A DNA stretch of 64,000 nucleotides from Leifsonia shinshuensis (GCF_022606355.1 NZ_JAHHZQ010000001.1:1178001-1242000); one strand, 5' to 3'; shown: positions 15,945 through 27,717, counted from the first letter of the stretch. The notes: generated by a model from the letters alone, not told the origin. Numbers and translations are program-made.

Positions 15945-16280
15945 GTGGACGAGCGGGTCCCGAGGAGCATCGAAGTGCTGCGCCAGCAGGCGCGCGACGA
16001 GTTGGCCGCGATCATCGAGCACCGATGCCGCGCCGGCGAAGACCCCTGGCATTTCATCCCCGACCTCCCGAGCGTCGACGAGCAGGTGGTCATCTCGCTT
16101 CGAGCCGGCGCGATCGAGCAGTTCGACCTCGCCGAGGAGCAGTCCAGGGCCCACCACCCCGCCGCCGGACGCGACACGTACACGCGGTTCGAGTACGGCG
16201 TGCTGCGCCGGATCGCCCTGGAGCATCCCGAGCTGAGCGAAGCCGTCTGGGGGATGCTCGACAAGGTCGAGCGCGCGTAG
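15945..16280 (+). CDS. Hypothetical protein (111 residues)
   Basis: I do not recognise the family. GTG 15945 has a strong AAAGGAGG ribosome binding site 6-7 bases upstream, one of the best in the window. The 111-residue product is helical and acidic: SIEVLRQQARDELAAIIEHR, then DPWHFIPDLPSVDEQVVI and a C-terminal helix EHPELSEAVWGMLDKVERA. It is soluble, with no signal. The dihydrofolate-reductase-family gene begins 13 bases later, so the two may be co-transcribed. Confidence 0.75.
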   Translation: MDERVPRSIEVLRQQARDELAAIIEHRCRAGEDPWHFIPDLPSVDEQVVISLRAGAIEQFDLAEEQSRAHHPAAGRDTYTRFEYGVLRRIALEHPELSEAVWGMLDKVERA

Positions 16281-16293
16281 TAGACCTGGCGGC

Positions 16294-16905
16294 ATGGGGA
16301 TCGTCACCGCCGATATCGCCGTGTCGCTCGACGGCTTCGCCGCCGGGCCCAACCAGTCCCGCGAGTACCCGCTCGGCGAGAACGGGATGGAGCGACTGCA
16401 CACCTGGATGTTCGAGTACGCCGACGAGCACGTCGAGGAGATCGCCGCGATCACGGCGGCGGGCGCCTACGTGATGGGCCGCAACATGTTCGGCCCGGTG
16501 CGGGGCGACTGGCCGGCCGCCGGCGATCTGTCCGACTGGCGTGGCTGGTGGGGCGAGGATCCTCCGTACCACGCGCCGGTGTTCGTGCTGACGCACTACC
16601 CGCGGGAGCCCCTGGTGATGGCGGGTGGGACGACGTTCGAGTTCGTCACCGACGGCATCCACTCAGCGGCCGACCGGGCACGCGCCGCAGCCGGGGAGGC
16701 CGATGTCGCGATCGCCGGGGGCGCGGAGACGCTCAACCAGGCGCTCTGGGCGGGAGTCGTCGACGAGCTGCGGCTGCACGTGGTGCCGCTCACGCTCGGC
16801 GCCGGGGAGCGCGTCTTCGACCGGGTGCCTCCGCTGGAGCTGGAACTGCTGCGGTCACGCGTCACGCCGCAGGTCGCCCACCTGACCTACCGGGTCGTGC
16901 GCTGA
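16294..16905 (+). CDS. Dihydrofolate reductase-family (RibD C-terminal domain) protein
   Basis: A 203-residue protein of the RibD_C / dihydrofolate reductase superfamily. The NADPH-binding start is IVTADIAVSLDGFAAG (residues 3-18), AYVMGRNMFGPVRGDW carries the usual MGRxT-like turn, and IAGGAETLNQALWAGVVDELRLHVVP is the diagnostic C-terminal motif. Free-standing members are commonly reductases of unknown substrate rather than true folate enzymes. The gene ends two bases from the convergent YyaL-like gene. Confidence 0.9.
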   Translation: MGIVTADIAVSLDGFAAGPNQSREYPLGENGMERLHTWMFEYADEHVEEIAAITAAGAYVMGRNMFGPVRGDWPAAGDLSDWRGWWGEDPPYHAPVFVLTHYPREPLVMAGGTTFEFVTDGIHSAADRARAAAGEADVAIAGGAETLNQALWAGVVDELRLHVVPLTLGAGERVFDRVPPLELELLRSRVTPQVAHLTYRVVR

Positions 16906-16907
16906 GC

Positions 16908-19666
<2,759 letters not shown>

Positions 19667-19679
19667 CACCTGCTGCCAT

Positions 19680-19740
19680 GCCGAAGGGCACGTCGTTGTC
19701 GCTTATCCCGCGAAAAAGTGACAACGACGTGCCCTTCGGC
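19680..19740. terminator. 21-bp perfect hairpin of the GGGCACGT family
   Basis: Arms at 19680-19700 and 19720-19740 are perfectly complementary over 21 bases, beginning GCCGAAGGGCACGTCG, with a 19-base loop. No T-tract follows. The outer sequence CCGAAGGGCACGT is shared with the hairpins at 20188 and 57884, so this is both a probable terminator and a member of a dispersed repeat family. Confidence 0.75.
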
Positions 19741-19762
19741 GTTCCGCGACTAGGCTCGCAGC

Positions 19763-20173
19763 GTGAGAATCACGTCGATCACGGGGAAGATCATCTACAT
19801 CGTGGGCGCCTTCGGTCTGATCCTGGCGCTCAACTTCTTCGTGATCGACCCGCTCGTCAACGCGGCCCTGGATGTCCTGATCGTCGCCGTTCTCAACGTC
19901 GCCTACGTGCTCGTCGGCACGCGCACCTTCCGCGGCAGCGAGGAGAACCGCGAAGACCCGCGCCCGTGGTGGCGCGCCACCGCCCGGCCGGCGGCCGGAT
20001 TCTGGCTGGGCGCCGTGCTGGGGGTGCTCGCCTTCATCTCCGGCGTGGGAGCGCTCGCCAGCAAGCCGGAGTCGGCGTTCGTCCCGGCCGTCGCGTGCAT
20101 CGCCTACGCGCTCCTCGCGGCGTACTACCTGCACTCGTCCTACCGCCTGCGCACGCTCGACACCGCGCCGTAG
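19763..20173 (+). CDS. Small integral membrane protein (136 residues), hypothetical
   Basis: I do not recognise a family. The 136-residue product has four hydrophobic segments: about residues 10-28 (IYIVGAFGLILALNFFVI), 33-52 (ALDVLIVAVLNVAYVLVG), 77-96 (AAGFWLGAVLGVLAFISGVG) and 106-124 (VPAVACIAYALLAAYYL). Charged loops lie between them, so it is an inner-membrane protein. GTG 19763 follows TAGGCT (19751-19756) by 6 bases. It is a single gene lying between two related hairpins. Confidence 0.8.
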   Translation: MRITSITGKIIYIVGAFGLILALNFFVIDPLVNAALDVLIVAVLNVAYVLVGTRTFRGSEENREDPRPWWRATARPAAGFWLGAVLGVLAFISGVGALASKPESAFVPAVACIAYALLAAYYLHSSYRLRTLDTAP

Positions 20174-20187
20174 GGCGCGATGCATCC

Positions 20188-20248
20188 GCCGAAGGGCACG
20201 TAAACGCCCTCATTCCGTGGTTTTGGGGGCGTTTGCGTGCCCCTCGGC
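20188..20248. terminator. 22-bp hairpin of the GGGCACGT family between convergent genes
   Basis: Arms at 20188-20209 and 20227-20248 pair over 22 bases with one wobble and one mismatch; the left arm begins GCCGAAGGGCACGTAAACG and the loop is 17 bases. The arm GGGCACGTAAACGCCC recurs in the hairpin at 57884-57940. It is a likely bidirectional terminator. Confidence 0.75.
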
Positions 20249-20260
20249 CGGAGGCCGCCC

Positions 20261-21829
20261 TCACCCGACCGGCGTCTGCTCCTCGAAACGTGCCACGAGC
20301 TCGCGCTTGAGCACCTTGCCGCTCGGGCCGAGCGGCAGCACTTCGAGGATCTCCACCCTGCGCGGGAACTTGTAGGCCGCGACCCGCTCCTGGACGAAGG
20401 CGATCAGCTCGTCCGGCTCGGCCTCGGTGCCGGGCATCAGCGTCACCGCCGCCATGATCTCCTGGCCGTGCGTGTCGTGCGCGACGCCGAACACCGCCAC
20501 CAGCGCGACAGAGGGGTGCGTCGAGAGCACCTCCTCGACCTCCCGCGGGTAGACGTTGTAGCCGTTGCGCACGATCATGTCCTTCTTGCGGTCGACGATC
20601 GTGATGTAGTCGTCGTCGCTCTTCGTGCCCAGGTCGCCGGTGCGGAACCAGCCGTCGACCATGGCCTCTGCGTTGGCCTCCGGGAGGTTGAGGTAGCCCT
20701 TCATGAGGTTGTGGCCGCGCACGACGATCTCGCCGAGCTCGCCGCGCGGCAGCAGCCGGATCGCGTCGTCGACCTCCGCGTCGGCGATCTCGACATCCAC
20801 TCCCCAGATCGGCTGGCCGACGGTGCCGACGCGCGTCGGGCGGCCGCGGTGGTTGAACGACGCGACGGGCGAGGTCTCGGTGAGCCCGTACCCCTCGTGC
20901 ACGTCGATGCCGTAGACCTCCTTCATGCGCTCGATGACCGCGACGGGGATGGCCGCGCCGCCGCTCATGCCGTACCGCAGCGGCGGTCGTTCCGGGTTGG
21001 TCTTGGCGGCCTCCAGCAGCGCGATGTACATCGTGGGCACCCCGGTCATGACCGTGCACTGGTGCGCGTTCAGCAGCTGCAGCGCCGTCGCCGGGTCGAA
21101 CTTCGGCACCAGCACGACCGCGGCGCCCGCGCGGAAGCCCATGTTCATCACACACGTCTGGCCGAAGGTGTGGAAGAGCGGGAGGCAGCCGAGGATGCGG
21201 TCGGTCGGCTCGAGGTCGAGCGTGCCGCTGAGGAGCACGTTCACCTGCTCGACGAGCGAGAAGTGGCAGCCCTCCGCGCCCTTCGGCTTGCCGGTCGTCC
21301 CGCTCGTGTAGAGGATCGTGGCGGTGTCGATGGGATGACGCGGGACGTACGTCACGACGGGGTCCGCGCCCGCTGCCAGCTCCTCCAGCCGCGGGAACGG
21401 CAGCTGCTCGACCAGTTCGTCGGGTACCAGCACCGACAGCGTGTCGACGCCGGCGAGCGCCGCGCCCTTCGCGCCCTCGGTCAGGAGCGGCGCAGCGCAG
21501 ATCAGCAGCTTCGAACCGGAGTCGCGCAGCACGTACTCGATCTCGCCGGCTTTGAGCAGCGCGTGGATGGGGACGACGACCGCGCCGAGGGCGAGCACGC
21601 CGTAGTAGGCCCGTGGGAAGTCGGGGACGTTGGGGATCATCAGCGCGACCTTGTCGCCCGGGCCGACGCCGAGATCGCGGAGGGCGCCGGCGTAGGCGCG
21701 GGTCTGGTCCCAGAGGTCGCGGTAGACGATCTCCTGGCCGTTGAAGATCAACGCCACGTTGTCCGGCATCCGGTGGGCGGTCTCGGCCAGGATGCTGGCG
21801 ACCGACATGGTGGCGTAGCCGTGAGGCAT
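20261..21829 (-). CDS. Long-chain fatty acid-CoA ligase family (AMP-forming)
   Basis: A 522-residue adenylate-forming enzyme activating a carboxylic acid with ATP and CoA. Core motifs: ILYTSGTTGKPKG (A3, about residues 172-184), GYGLTETSP (A5), WFRTGDLG (A7), YNVYPREVEEVL (A8) and GPSGKVLKREL with the catalytic Lys (A10). The chain length preferred cannot be read from sequence. The winged-helix regulator gene just upstream on the same strand overlaps its first 82 bases. It ends at a shared hairpin. Confidence 0.93.
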   Translation of the reverse strand: MPHGYATMSVASILAETAHRMPDNVALIFNGQEIVYRDLWDQTRAYAGALRDLGVGPGDKVALMIPNVPDFPRAYYGVLALGAVVVPIHALLKAGEIEYVLRDSGSKLLICAAPLLTEGAKGAALAGVDTLSVLVPDELVEQLPFPRLEELAAGADPVVTYVPRHPIDTATILYTSGTTGKPKGAEGCHFSLVEQVNVLLSGTLDLEPTDRILGCLPLFHTFGQTCVMNMGFRAGAAVVLVPKFDPATALQLLNAHQCTVMTGVPTMYIALLEAAKTNPERPPLRYGMSGGAAIPVAVIERMKEVYGIDVHEGYGLTETSPVASFNHRGRPTRVGTVGQPIWGVDVEIADAEVDDAIRLLPRGELGEIVVRGHNLMKGYLNLPEANAEAMVDGWFRTGDLGTKSDDDYITIVDRKKDMIVRNGYNVYPREVEEVLSTHPSVALVAVFGVAHDTHGQEIMAAVTLMPGTEAEPDELIAFVQERVAAYKFPRRVEILEVLPLGPSGKVLKRELVARFEEQTPVG

Positions 21830-22242
21830 GGGGGGCTCCTTCGTCGACGTTGACGGACCCGTTCGGGTTGAGGGAAACCTACGTCACCGCGCCCCGCCCC
21901 GCAACGCCCCCGTTGGTGCGCGGCTGTCCCCCATCGCGTCCCGTGCGCGCCGAGGATGGAGCGGAGAGTGGCCGTGTAGTCCTCGAAGGCGCGGCGGCCG
22001 GTGGTGGTGAGCGCGAGGTAGGTCACGGGGACCCGGCCGCGGTGCGCCTTCTCCACCTCCACGTATCCGGCGTCCTCCAGCTTGCGCAGGTGGGTCGCCA
22101 GGTTGCCGGCGGTGAGGTCGAGCAGCTCCTGCAACCGGGGGAACGACATGCTGCCGCCGTCGGGCACGGTCGCCAGTGTGGCGGTGATCTTGAGTCTGGC
22201 TGCAGCGTGGATGACCGGGTCGAGCTCGTCCACGCCGGTCAC
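21748..22242 (-). CDS. Winged-helix transcriptional regulator with abnormal 3' extension
   Basis: A 164-residue product. Residues 1-100 form a winged-helix domain of the HTH_34/ArsR-like type (DPVIHAAARLKITATLATV, LQELLDLTAGNLATHLRKLEDAGYVEVEK, VTYLALTTTGRRAFEDYTATLRSILG). From about residue 105 the sequence turns Arg/Pro-rich and runs 82 bases into the acyl-CoA ligase gene before a stop. This looks like read-through into a non-coding frame, so the original stop may have been lost. GTG 22242 overlaps the stop of the membrane-protein gene (GTGA). It probably binds the palindrome at 22867-22883 to control its own operon. Confidence 0.8.
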   Translation of the reverse strand: MTGVDELDPVIHAAARLKITATLATVPDGGSMSFPRLQELLDLTAGNLATHLRKLEDAGYVEVEKAHRGRVPVTYLALTTTGRRAFEDYTATLRSILGAHGTRWGTAAHQRGRCGAGRGDVGFPQPERVRQRRRRSPPCLTATPPCRSPASWPRPPTGCRTTWR

Positions 22243-22862
22243 CGCTGCGGCTTCGGGGCGCGGAGCGTGCCGAGGGTGACGATCGCGCCGACGCCGAAGA
22301 CGACCCCGCCCGTGATCGCCATGAGCAGGAGGTTGGGCCCGAGACCGAGGAACGGCGCGACCGAGCCCACGACCAGCAGGGCGAGCCCCAGGAACAGCTG
22401 CAACCGGTCGCCCCAGATCGCCGCGCCGGCGAGGTAGAGCGTTCCGCACATGAGCGCGTAGGCGCTCGGGAAGTAGATGCCGGCGAGCTCGCCCGGCATG
22501 CCCTGTGCGATCAGCCCGGTGCCGACCAGCGCGAACGCGACAGAGCACACCGACCAGGACACTCCGTACACGGTGCCGGAGAACTGGGATTCCCCGCGCA
22601 CGCCGCGGCCGATCCGCGAGCCGATCACGGCGGAGGCGACGATCGACGCGACGATGAGCACGGCGAACAGGATGCCGGCGGCGACCGGCGGGAAGACTCC
22701 CAGCTCGGCCAGGTAGAGGGCCAGGAAGCCGACCAGCCACGCCACCGCCCACACGGTGTACAGCCAGACGACGGGGAGGCGGTGGCCTCGGTCGACGCGG
22801 CGGCGCTGACCGTCGATGAGGTCGAGCATCTCGCGTGCGTCTCCGGACAGGTTCTCGTTCAT
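22239..22862 (-). CDS. Integral membrane protein (207 residues) co-transcribed with a winged-helix regulator
   Basis: I see no catalytic motif. The 207-residue product has a polar N-terminus (MNENLSGDAREMLDLIDGQRRRV) and about six hydrophobic segments, for example WLYTVWAVAWLVGFLALYLA, AAGILFAVLIVASIVASAV, VSWSVCSVAFALVGTGLI and LLLMAITGGVVFGVGAIV. Membrane protein/HTH_34 regulator pairs of this kind are common in actinobacteria, but their job is unknown. The start is 6 bases after TACAAA, which lies inside the palindromic operator. Confidence 0.85.
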   Translation of the reverse strand: MNENLSGDAREMLDLIDGQRRRVDRGHRLPVVWLYTVWAVAWLVGFLALYLAELGVFPPVAAGILFAVLIVASIVASAVIGSRIGRGVRGESQFSGTVYGVSWSVCSVAFALVGTGLIAQGMPGELAGIYFPSAYALMCGTLYLAGAAIWGDRLQLFLGLALLVVGSVAPFLGLGPNLLLMAITGGVVFGVGAIVTLGTLRAPKPQR

Positions 22863-22866
22863 ATTC

Positions 22867-22883
22867 ACTTTGTAACACAAAGT
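22867..22883 (-). promoter_or_regulatory. Palindromic operator ACTTTGT-N3-ACAAAGT
   Basis: Perfect inverted repeat, 7-base arms with a 3-base centre, 4 bases upstream of the ATG of the membrane-protein gene and overlapping its likely -10 element (plus-strand TTTGTA at 22869-22874). A winged-helix dimer bound here would repress the operon. It is 55 bases from the divergent hrpA start. Confidence 0.65.
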
Positions 22884-22937
22884 ACTCTGCGCCCGCAAGA
22901 GATTTGCAACTCTGCGAACGGCTAGACTGGAGGGCTC

Positions 22938-25900
22938 ATGTCCGCATCGGTCGCCCTCCCCCGCATCGTCTTTCCTCCCGAGCTGCCCGTCAGCCAGAAA
23001 CGCGATGAGATCGCGCGCGCGATCCGCGACAACCAGGTCGTGATCGTCGCCGGCGAGACAGGCTCGGGAAAGACCACCCAGCTGCCGAAGATCTGCCTCG
23101 AGCTCGGCCGGGAGAGCATCGGGCACACCCAGCCCCGGCGATTGGCCGCGCGCACGATCGCCGAGCGCATCGCCGAGGAGCTCGGCCAGAGCGTCGGCGA
23201 GCTGGTCGGCTACCAGGTGCGGTTCACCGACCGGGTGTCGAAGGCGACGCGGATCAAGCTGATGACCGACGGCATCCTGCTCAACGAGATCCACCGCGAC
23301 CGGCTGCTGCGCAAATACGACACCATCATCATCGACGAGGCGCACGAGCGCAGTCTCAACATCGACTTCCTGCTGGGCTATCTGCGCGAGCTGCTGCCGA
23401 AGCGACCCGACCTCAAGGTGATCATCACCTCCGCCACCATCGACCCGGAGAGCTTCGCCGCCCACTTCGCCGCGGCGGACGGCACGCCGGCGCCGATCGT
23501 GGAGGTCTCCGGCCGCACGTTCCCGGTCGAGATCCGCTACCGGCCGCTTGTCGCCGAGACGCTGGAGGCGGACGACGACGAGCCGGATCCGGTGCCCGCC
23601 GCCGACCGCGACTACCTGCAGGGCATCAACGACGCCCTCGACGAGCTCGCCAGGGAGGCGGCGGGCGACGTGCTCGTGTTCCTCTCCGGCGAGACCGAGA
23701 TCCGCGATGCCGCCGACGCCATCCACGGCCGCAACCTGCCGGGCACCGAGGTCCTCCCGCTCTACGGTCGGCTCTCGTCAGCCGAACAGCATCGCGTCTT
23801 CCAACCGTCCACGATGCCGGGCGTGCGTCGCCGCATCGTGCTCGCCACGAACGTCGCGGAGACCAGCCTGACCGTGCCCGGGATCAAGTACGTGGTCGAT
23901 GCCGGCACCGCCCGCATCAGCCGCTACTCCACCCGCGCGAAGGTGCAACGCCTCCCCATCGAGGCCATCTCGCAGGCCAGCGCCAACCAGCGGTCCGGCC
24001 GCTCCGGACGCACGAGCGACGGCATCGCCATCAGGCTCTACTCGCAAGAGGACTTCGAGAAGCGGCCCGAGTTCACCGAGCCGGAGATCCTGCGCACCAA
24101 CCTGGCGGCGGTCATCCTGCAGATGATCTCGCTCGGGCTGGGCGACATCGCGGCGTTCCCGTTCCTGACACCGCCGGACTCGCGCGGCATCAAGGACGGT
24201 CTGGATCTGCTGGCCGAGCTCGGCGCCATCACGACGAAGAACGGCGAGAACGCACTGACGAAGGTCGGCCGGTCGCTCGCCCAACTCCCCATCGACCCGC
24301 GGTTCGCCCGCATGGTCGTCGAGTCGAAGCGGCACAACACGTCGCGCGAGGTCATGGCGATCGTCGCGGGGCTCACGATCCAGGATGTGCGCGAGCGGCC
24401 GGTCGAGAAGCGCGGCAGCGCCGACGAGAAGCACGCCCGCTTCGTCGACCCGACCAGCGACTTCCTCACCCTGCTCAACCTCTGGAACTACCTGGAGGAA
24501 CAGCAGCGCGAGCTCTCCTCCAGCGCGTTCAGGAGGCTGTGCAAAGCCGAGTACCTCAACTTCCTCCGCGTGCGCGAGTGGCAGGACGTCTACCGGCAGC
24601 TGCGCCAGCTGGCCCGACCGCTCGAGTTGACGGTGGGCGAGCCGTCGATCGATCCCGACGGCATCCACCGGTCGCTGCTGGCCGGGCTGCTGTCGCACAT
24701 CGGGCTGAAAGACCTTCGCGAGAGCGGAAACAAGGGGTCCGCCCGTGGTCAGCGACAGTCCGAGTACCTCGGCGCCCGGCAGACCCGGTTCGTCATCTTC
24801 CCCGGCTCTGCGCTCGCCAAGAAACAGCCGAACGCGATCATGTCCGCCGAACTCGTGGAGACCTCCCGGCTCTTCGCTCGGATGAACGCGACCATCGACC
24901 CGGCCTGGGCCGAGCCGATCGCCGGCGACCTCTGCAAGCGGCAGTACAGCGAGCCGCACTGGGAGAAGAACCAGGGAGCCGTCGTCGCCTACGAGCGCGT
25001 CACCCTGTACGGCGTCCCGATCATCCCCCGGCGCCGCATGCAGTACGCCCGCATCGACGCCGAGCTGTCGCGCGAGTTGTTCATCCGGCACGCGCTCGTC
25101 GACGGCGAGTGGGACTCGCGCCAGGCGTTCGACCGGGCCAACCGCAAACTGCTCGCCGAGCTGCGCGAACTGGAGGAGCGCACCCGCCGCCGTGACATCC
25201 TCAACGACGACGAGGCCGTCTTCGAGTTCTACGACGCCCGCATCCCCGCCGACGTGGTCTCGACGCGGTCGTTCGAGGGCTGGTGGAAGAAGGCCAGGAC
25301 CGAGACGCCCGAGCTGCTGACGATGACCCCGGAGTCGCTGCTCGAGGACGACGCGGCAGGGGTCGACGAGGAGGCGTTCCCTCCGGTGTGGCGTCAGGGC
25401 GATCAACGGCTCACGCTGCGATACCGCTTCGAGCCGGGAGCGGAGGACGACGGGGTGACCGTGCAGGTGCCGCTCGCGCTGCTCGCCGGGCTCGTGCCCG
25501 ACGGCTTCGACTGGCAGGTGCCCGGGCTCCGCCAGGAGCTCGTGACCGCGATGATCAAATCGCTGCCGAAGGCGATCCGGCGCCAGGTGGTCCCCGCGGC
25601 CGACTGGGCCAAGCGCCTGCTCGGCGAGCTCGCGGGCGCGGCCGGGATGGAGGCCCACGACGGCCGTCGGCCCGCGGCCTCCCTCGCCGATACGCTCGCC
25701 GCGACCATCTCGCGGCAGACCGGCTCGCGCGTCACCGGCGCCGACTTCGACCTCGACCGGCTGCCCGCCCACCTGCGGCCCACCTTCCAGGTGATCGGCG
25801 AGCGCGGGCGGCCGCTCGCGAGCGGCAAGGATCTCACCGCGCTGCAGGAGCGCCTGCGCTCGCGCGCCCGCGACTCGGTCGCGCGGGTGGCCGAGGCGCG

Positions 25901-26795
25901 CACGCCCGACGCCATCGAGCGCTCGGGGCTCACGACCTGGGACCTCGACGAGCTGCCCCGCCACCTCGACTCGGCCCAGAAGGGCCCGAACGGCACGACC
26001 AACACCATCCGCGCGTACCCGGCGCTCGTCGACGACGGCGCGAGCGTCAGCATCCGGCTGATGTCGACGCCCGCAGAACAGGCGCGCGCGCTGCCGGGCG
26101 GGGTGCGGAGGCTGCTGCTGGCGAGCATCCCGTCGCCGGTCGCCTACGTGCAGCAGCACCTCACCTCCACCGAGAAGCTGACGCTCGCCGCCAGCCCGTA
26201 CCCGAACACGAAGGCACTGTTCGACGACTGCCTGCTCGCCGTCGTCGACTCGGTGCTCTACCGGATGAAGCCCGACGGCCAGCTCTTCATGCGCGCCGAG
26301 TTCGAGGCGGTGCGCGACCGGGTCTCAGCGGTCGTGATGGACTCGATGTTCGACACGGTCGCCCTCGTCACGCGCACCCTCACGGCGGCCAGGGCGGCGG
26401 AGAAGGCGATCGGGAGCGCGACCTCGCTCGCGTACCTCCCGGCGCTGAACGACGCGAAGACACAGCTGGCGGGCCTGGTCTACCCGGGGTTCGTGTCGGC
26501 GACGGGCCTGGAGCAGCTGAAGCACCTCCCGCGCTACCTGTCGGGCATCACGCAGCGCATGCAGGCGCTGCCGACCAACCCGGGCCGCGACCGCGCCTGG
26601 CAGACCCAGGTGGAGACCGCGACGGCGCTCTACACGGAGGCCGGCGGCCGCATCCCGCCTGCGCCGCACGCACCGGAGAACCTCGTGCACGCCCGCTGGA
26701 TGCTGGAGGAGTTCCGCGTGTCGCTCTTCGCGCAGTCCCTCGGCACCGCGGAGACCGTCTCCCTCCAGCGCATCCGCAAGGTGCTCGGGGGCTGA
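22938..26795 (+). CDS. hrpA: ATP-dependent RNA helicase HrpA
   Basis: A 1285-residue DEAH-box RNA helicase. Motif I is GETGSGKTTQ (about residues 39-48), motif II DEAHERS, motif III SATID, and motif VI QRSGRSGRTSDG. The helicase-associated and OB-like regions follow, then the long DUF3418 C-terminal half typical of HrpA. It acts on structured RNA or on ribosomes; E. coli HrpA rescues stalled ribosomes. TAGACT (22923-22928) is 9 bases before the ATG, which also has GGAGGG. The stop codon lies inside a 32-bp hairpin shared with the convergent gene. Confidence 0.96.
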   Translation: MSASVALPRIVFPPELPVSQKRDEIARAIRDNQVVIVAGETGSGKTTQLPKICLELGRESIGHTQPRRLAARTIAERIAEELGQSVGELVGYQVRFTDRVSKATRIKLMTDGILLNEIHRDRLLRKYDTIIIDEAHERSLNIDFLLGYLRELLPKRPDLKVIITSATIDPESFAAHFAAADGTPAPIVEVSGRTFPVEIRYRPLVAETLEADDDEPDPVPAADRDYLQGINDALDELAREAAGDVLVFLSGETEIRDAADAIHGRNLPGTEVLPLYGRLSSAEQHRVFQPSTMPGVRRRIVLATNVAETSLTVPGIKYVVDAGTARISRYSTRAKVQRLPIEAISQASANQRSGRSGRTSDGIAIRLYSQEDFEKRPEFTEPEILRTNLAAVILQMISLGLGDIAAFPFLTPPDSRGIKDGLDLLAELGAITTKNGENALTKVGRSLAQLPIDPRFARMVVESKRHNTSREVMAIVAGLTIQDVRERPVEKRGSADEKHARFVDPTSDFLTLLNLWNYLEEQQRELSSSAFRRLCKAEYLNFLRVREWQDVYRQLRQLARPLELTVGEPSIDPDGIHRSLLAGLLSHIGLKDLRESGNKGSARGQRQSEYLGARQTRFVIFPGSALAKKQPNAIMSAELVETSRLFARMNATIDPAWAEPIAGDLCKRQYSEPHWEKNQGAVVAYERVTLYGVPIIPRRRMQYARIDAELSRELFIRHALVDGEWDSRQAFDRANRKLLAELRELEERTRRRDILNDDEAVFEFYDARIPADVVSTRSFEGWWKKARTETPELLTMTPESLLEDDAAGVDEEAFPPVWRQGDQRLTLRYRFEPGAEDDGVTVQVPLALLAGLVPDGFDWQVPGLRQELVTAMIKSLPKAIRRQVVPAADWAKRLLGELAGAAGMEAHDGRRPAASLADTLAATISRQTGSRVTGADFDLDRLPAHLRPTFQVIGERGRPLASGKDLTALQERLRSRARDSVARVAEARTPDAIERSGLTTWDLDELPRHLDSAQKGPNGTTNTIRAYPALVDDGASVSIRLMSTPAEQARALPGGVRRLLLASIPSPVAYVQQHLTSTEKLTLAASPYPNTKALFDDCLLAVVDSVLYRMKPDGQLFMRAEFEAVRDRVSAVVMDSMFDTVALVTRTLTAARAAEKAIGSATSLAYLPALNDAKTQLAGLVYPGFVSATGLEQLKHLPRYLSGITQRMQALPTNPGRDRAWQTQVETATALYTEAGGRIPPAPHAPENLVHARWMLEEFRVSLFAQSLGTAETVSLQRIRKVLGG

Positions 26796-26872
26796 GCAGC
26801 CGTCGCTTCCTCACTTTCTCCCGCAACACGCCGGTCGGAGGCGGGAGAAAGTGAGGAAGCGATGGCTGCTCA
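26793..26872. terminator. 32-bp hairpin containing both convergent stop codons
   Basis: Arms at 26793-26824 and 26841-26872 pair over 32 bases with a single G-T wobble; the loop is 16 bases. The left end TGA is the hrpA stop and the right end TCA is the complement of the stop of the convergent SDR gene, so the inverted repeat spans both stops exactly. No T-tract is evident. It is a probable bidirectional terminator and possibly an mRNA-protecting element. Confidence 0.8.
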
Positions 26873-27664
26873 GACGGGGAGGTGGAAGCCTCCGTTGGAG
26901 TGGAGGAGCTGGCCGTTGATCCAGCCGCCGGAAGGCGAAAGCAGGAAGGCGACCAGGTCCGCGGTGTCTTGCGGACGGCCGAGGCGGCCGAGGGCGGTCT
27001 CGGCGGCGAGCGCCTCGGCGAGGTCCGGCGTCATCCAACCGGTGTCGATCGGGCCGGGGTTGACGAGATTCGCGGTGATTCCGAGGTGCGCGAGCTCGAC
27101 GGCCGCGGCGATCACGATGCGATCGAGCGCGCCCTTGCTGGCGCCGTACGGGAGGTTGTGGGCGGTGTGGTCGCTCGTCAGCGCGACGATGCGGCCCATC
27201 GCCGGTGCGCCGGGATCCGACGGTTGCACGAACTGCTCGGCGAACGCCTTGATCAGGAGCCACGTGCCGCGCGTGTTCACCGCGAAGTGCGCGTCGAACG
27301 CCTCCACCGTCGTGTCGAGCAGGCCGCTGTCGACCGAGTGGGCGTGGCTGGCGACGAGCGCCTGGATCGGCCCGAGGCCCGCACGCACCCGCTCGACGGC
27401 CAGGCGCGGCGACTCCGGATGCGCGAGGTCGACGGACACCGGCAGGGCGCGTACGCCGAACGCCCGCAGTTGGTCGGCGAACTCATCGTGTGCACGCTCA
27501 TGCGCTCCCCACGGCATCGAAGCGTCGTAGTCGTCCCAGAAGGCGAACGCGACGTCCCAGCCGAGGGAGGCCTGATTGCGGGCGATCGCCGCCCCGATCG
27601 AGTTCGGGCGGCTCGCGCCGGTGATGAAGACGACGGGACGGGAGGAGCGGGCGTCGTTGTCCAT
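26870..27664 (-). CDS. Short-chain dehydrogenase/reductase family protein
   Basis: A 264-residue SDR. The cofactor motif is atypical: ITGASRPNSIGAAIARN (about residues 14-30), the fabG-like TGASxxxxIG form. The catalytic region is ALTSDHTAHNLPYGASKGAL, giving Ser/Tyr/Lys, and NPGPIDTGWM follows. SWGD-like residues (WDDYDASMPWG) after beta-2 and the length suggest a reductase with an extra N-terminal loop. The substrate is unknown. CACAAT on the minus strand (27671-27676) lies 6 bases before the ATG. Confidence 0.9.
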   Translation of the reverse strand: MDNDARSSRPVVFITGASRPNSIGAAIARNQASLGWDVAFAFWDDYDASMPWGAHERAHDEFADQLRAFGVRALPVSVDLAHPESPRLAVERVRAGLGPIQALVASHAHSVDSGLLDTTVEAFDAHFAVNTRGTWLLIKAFAEQFVQPSDPGAPAMGRIVALTSDHTAHNLPYGASKGALDRIVIAAAVELAHLGITANLVNPGPIDTGWMTPDLAEALAAETALGRLGRPQDTADLVAFLLSPSGGWINGQLLHSNGGFHLPV

Positions 27665-27717
27665 CCGACGATTGTGTCAGACGGACGACGACACCCGCTC
27701 CGTCGTACTTCGAGCGG

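Noticed and set aside
23778-26159. Minus-strand open frame of 793 codons opposite hrpA
   Set aside because: Antisense shadow without domains; HrpA motifs are continuous on the plus strand.
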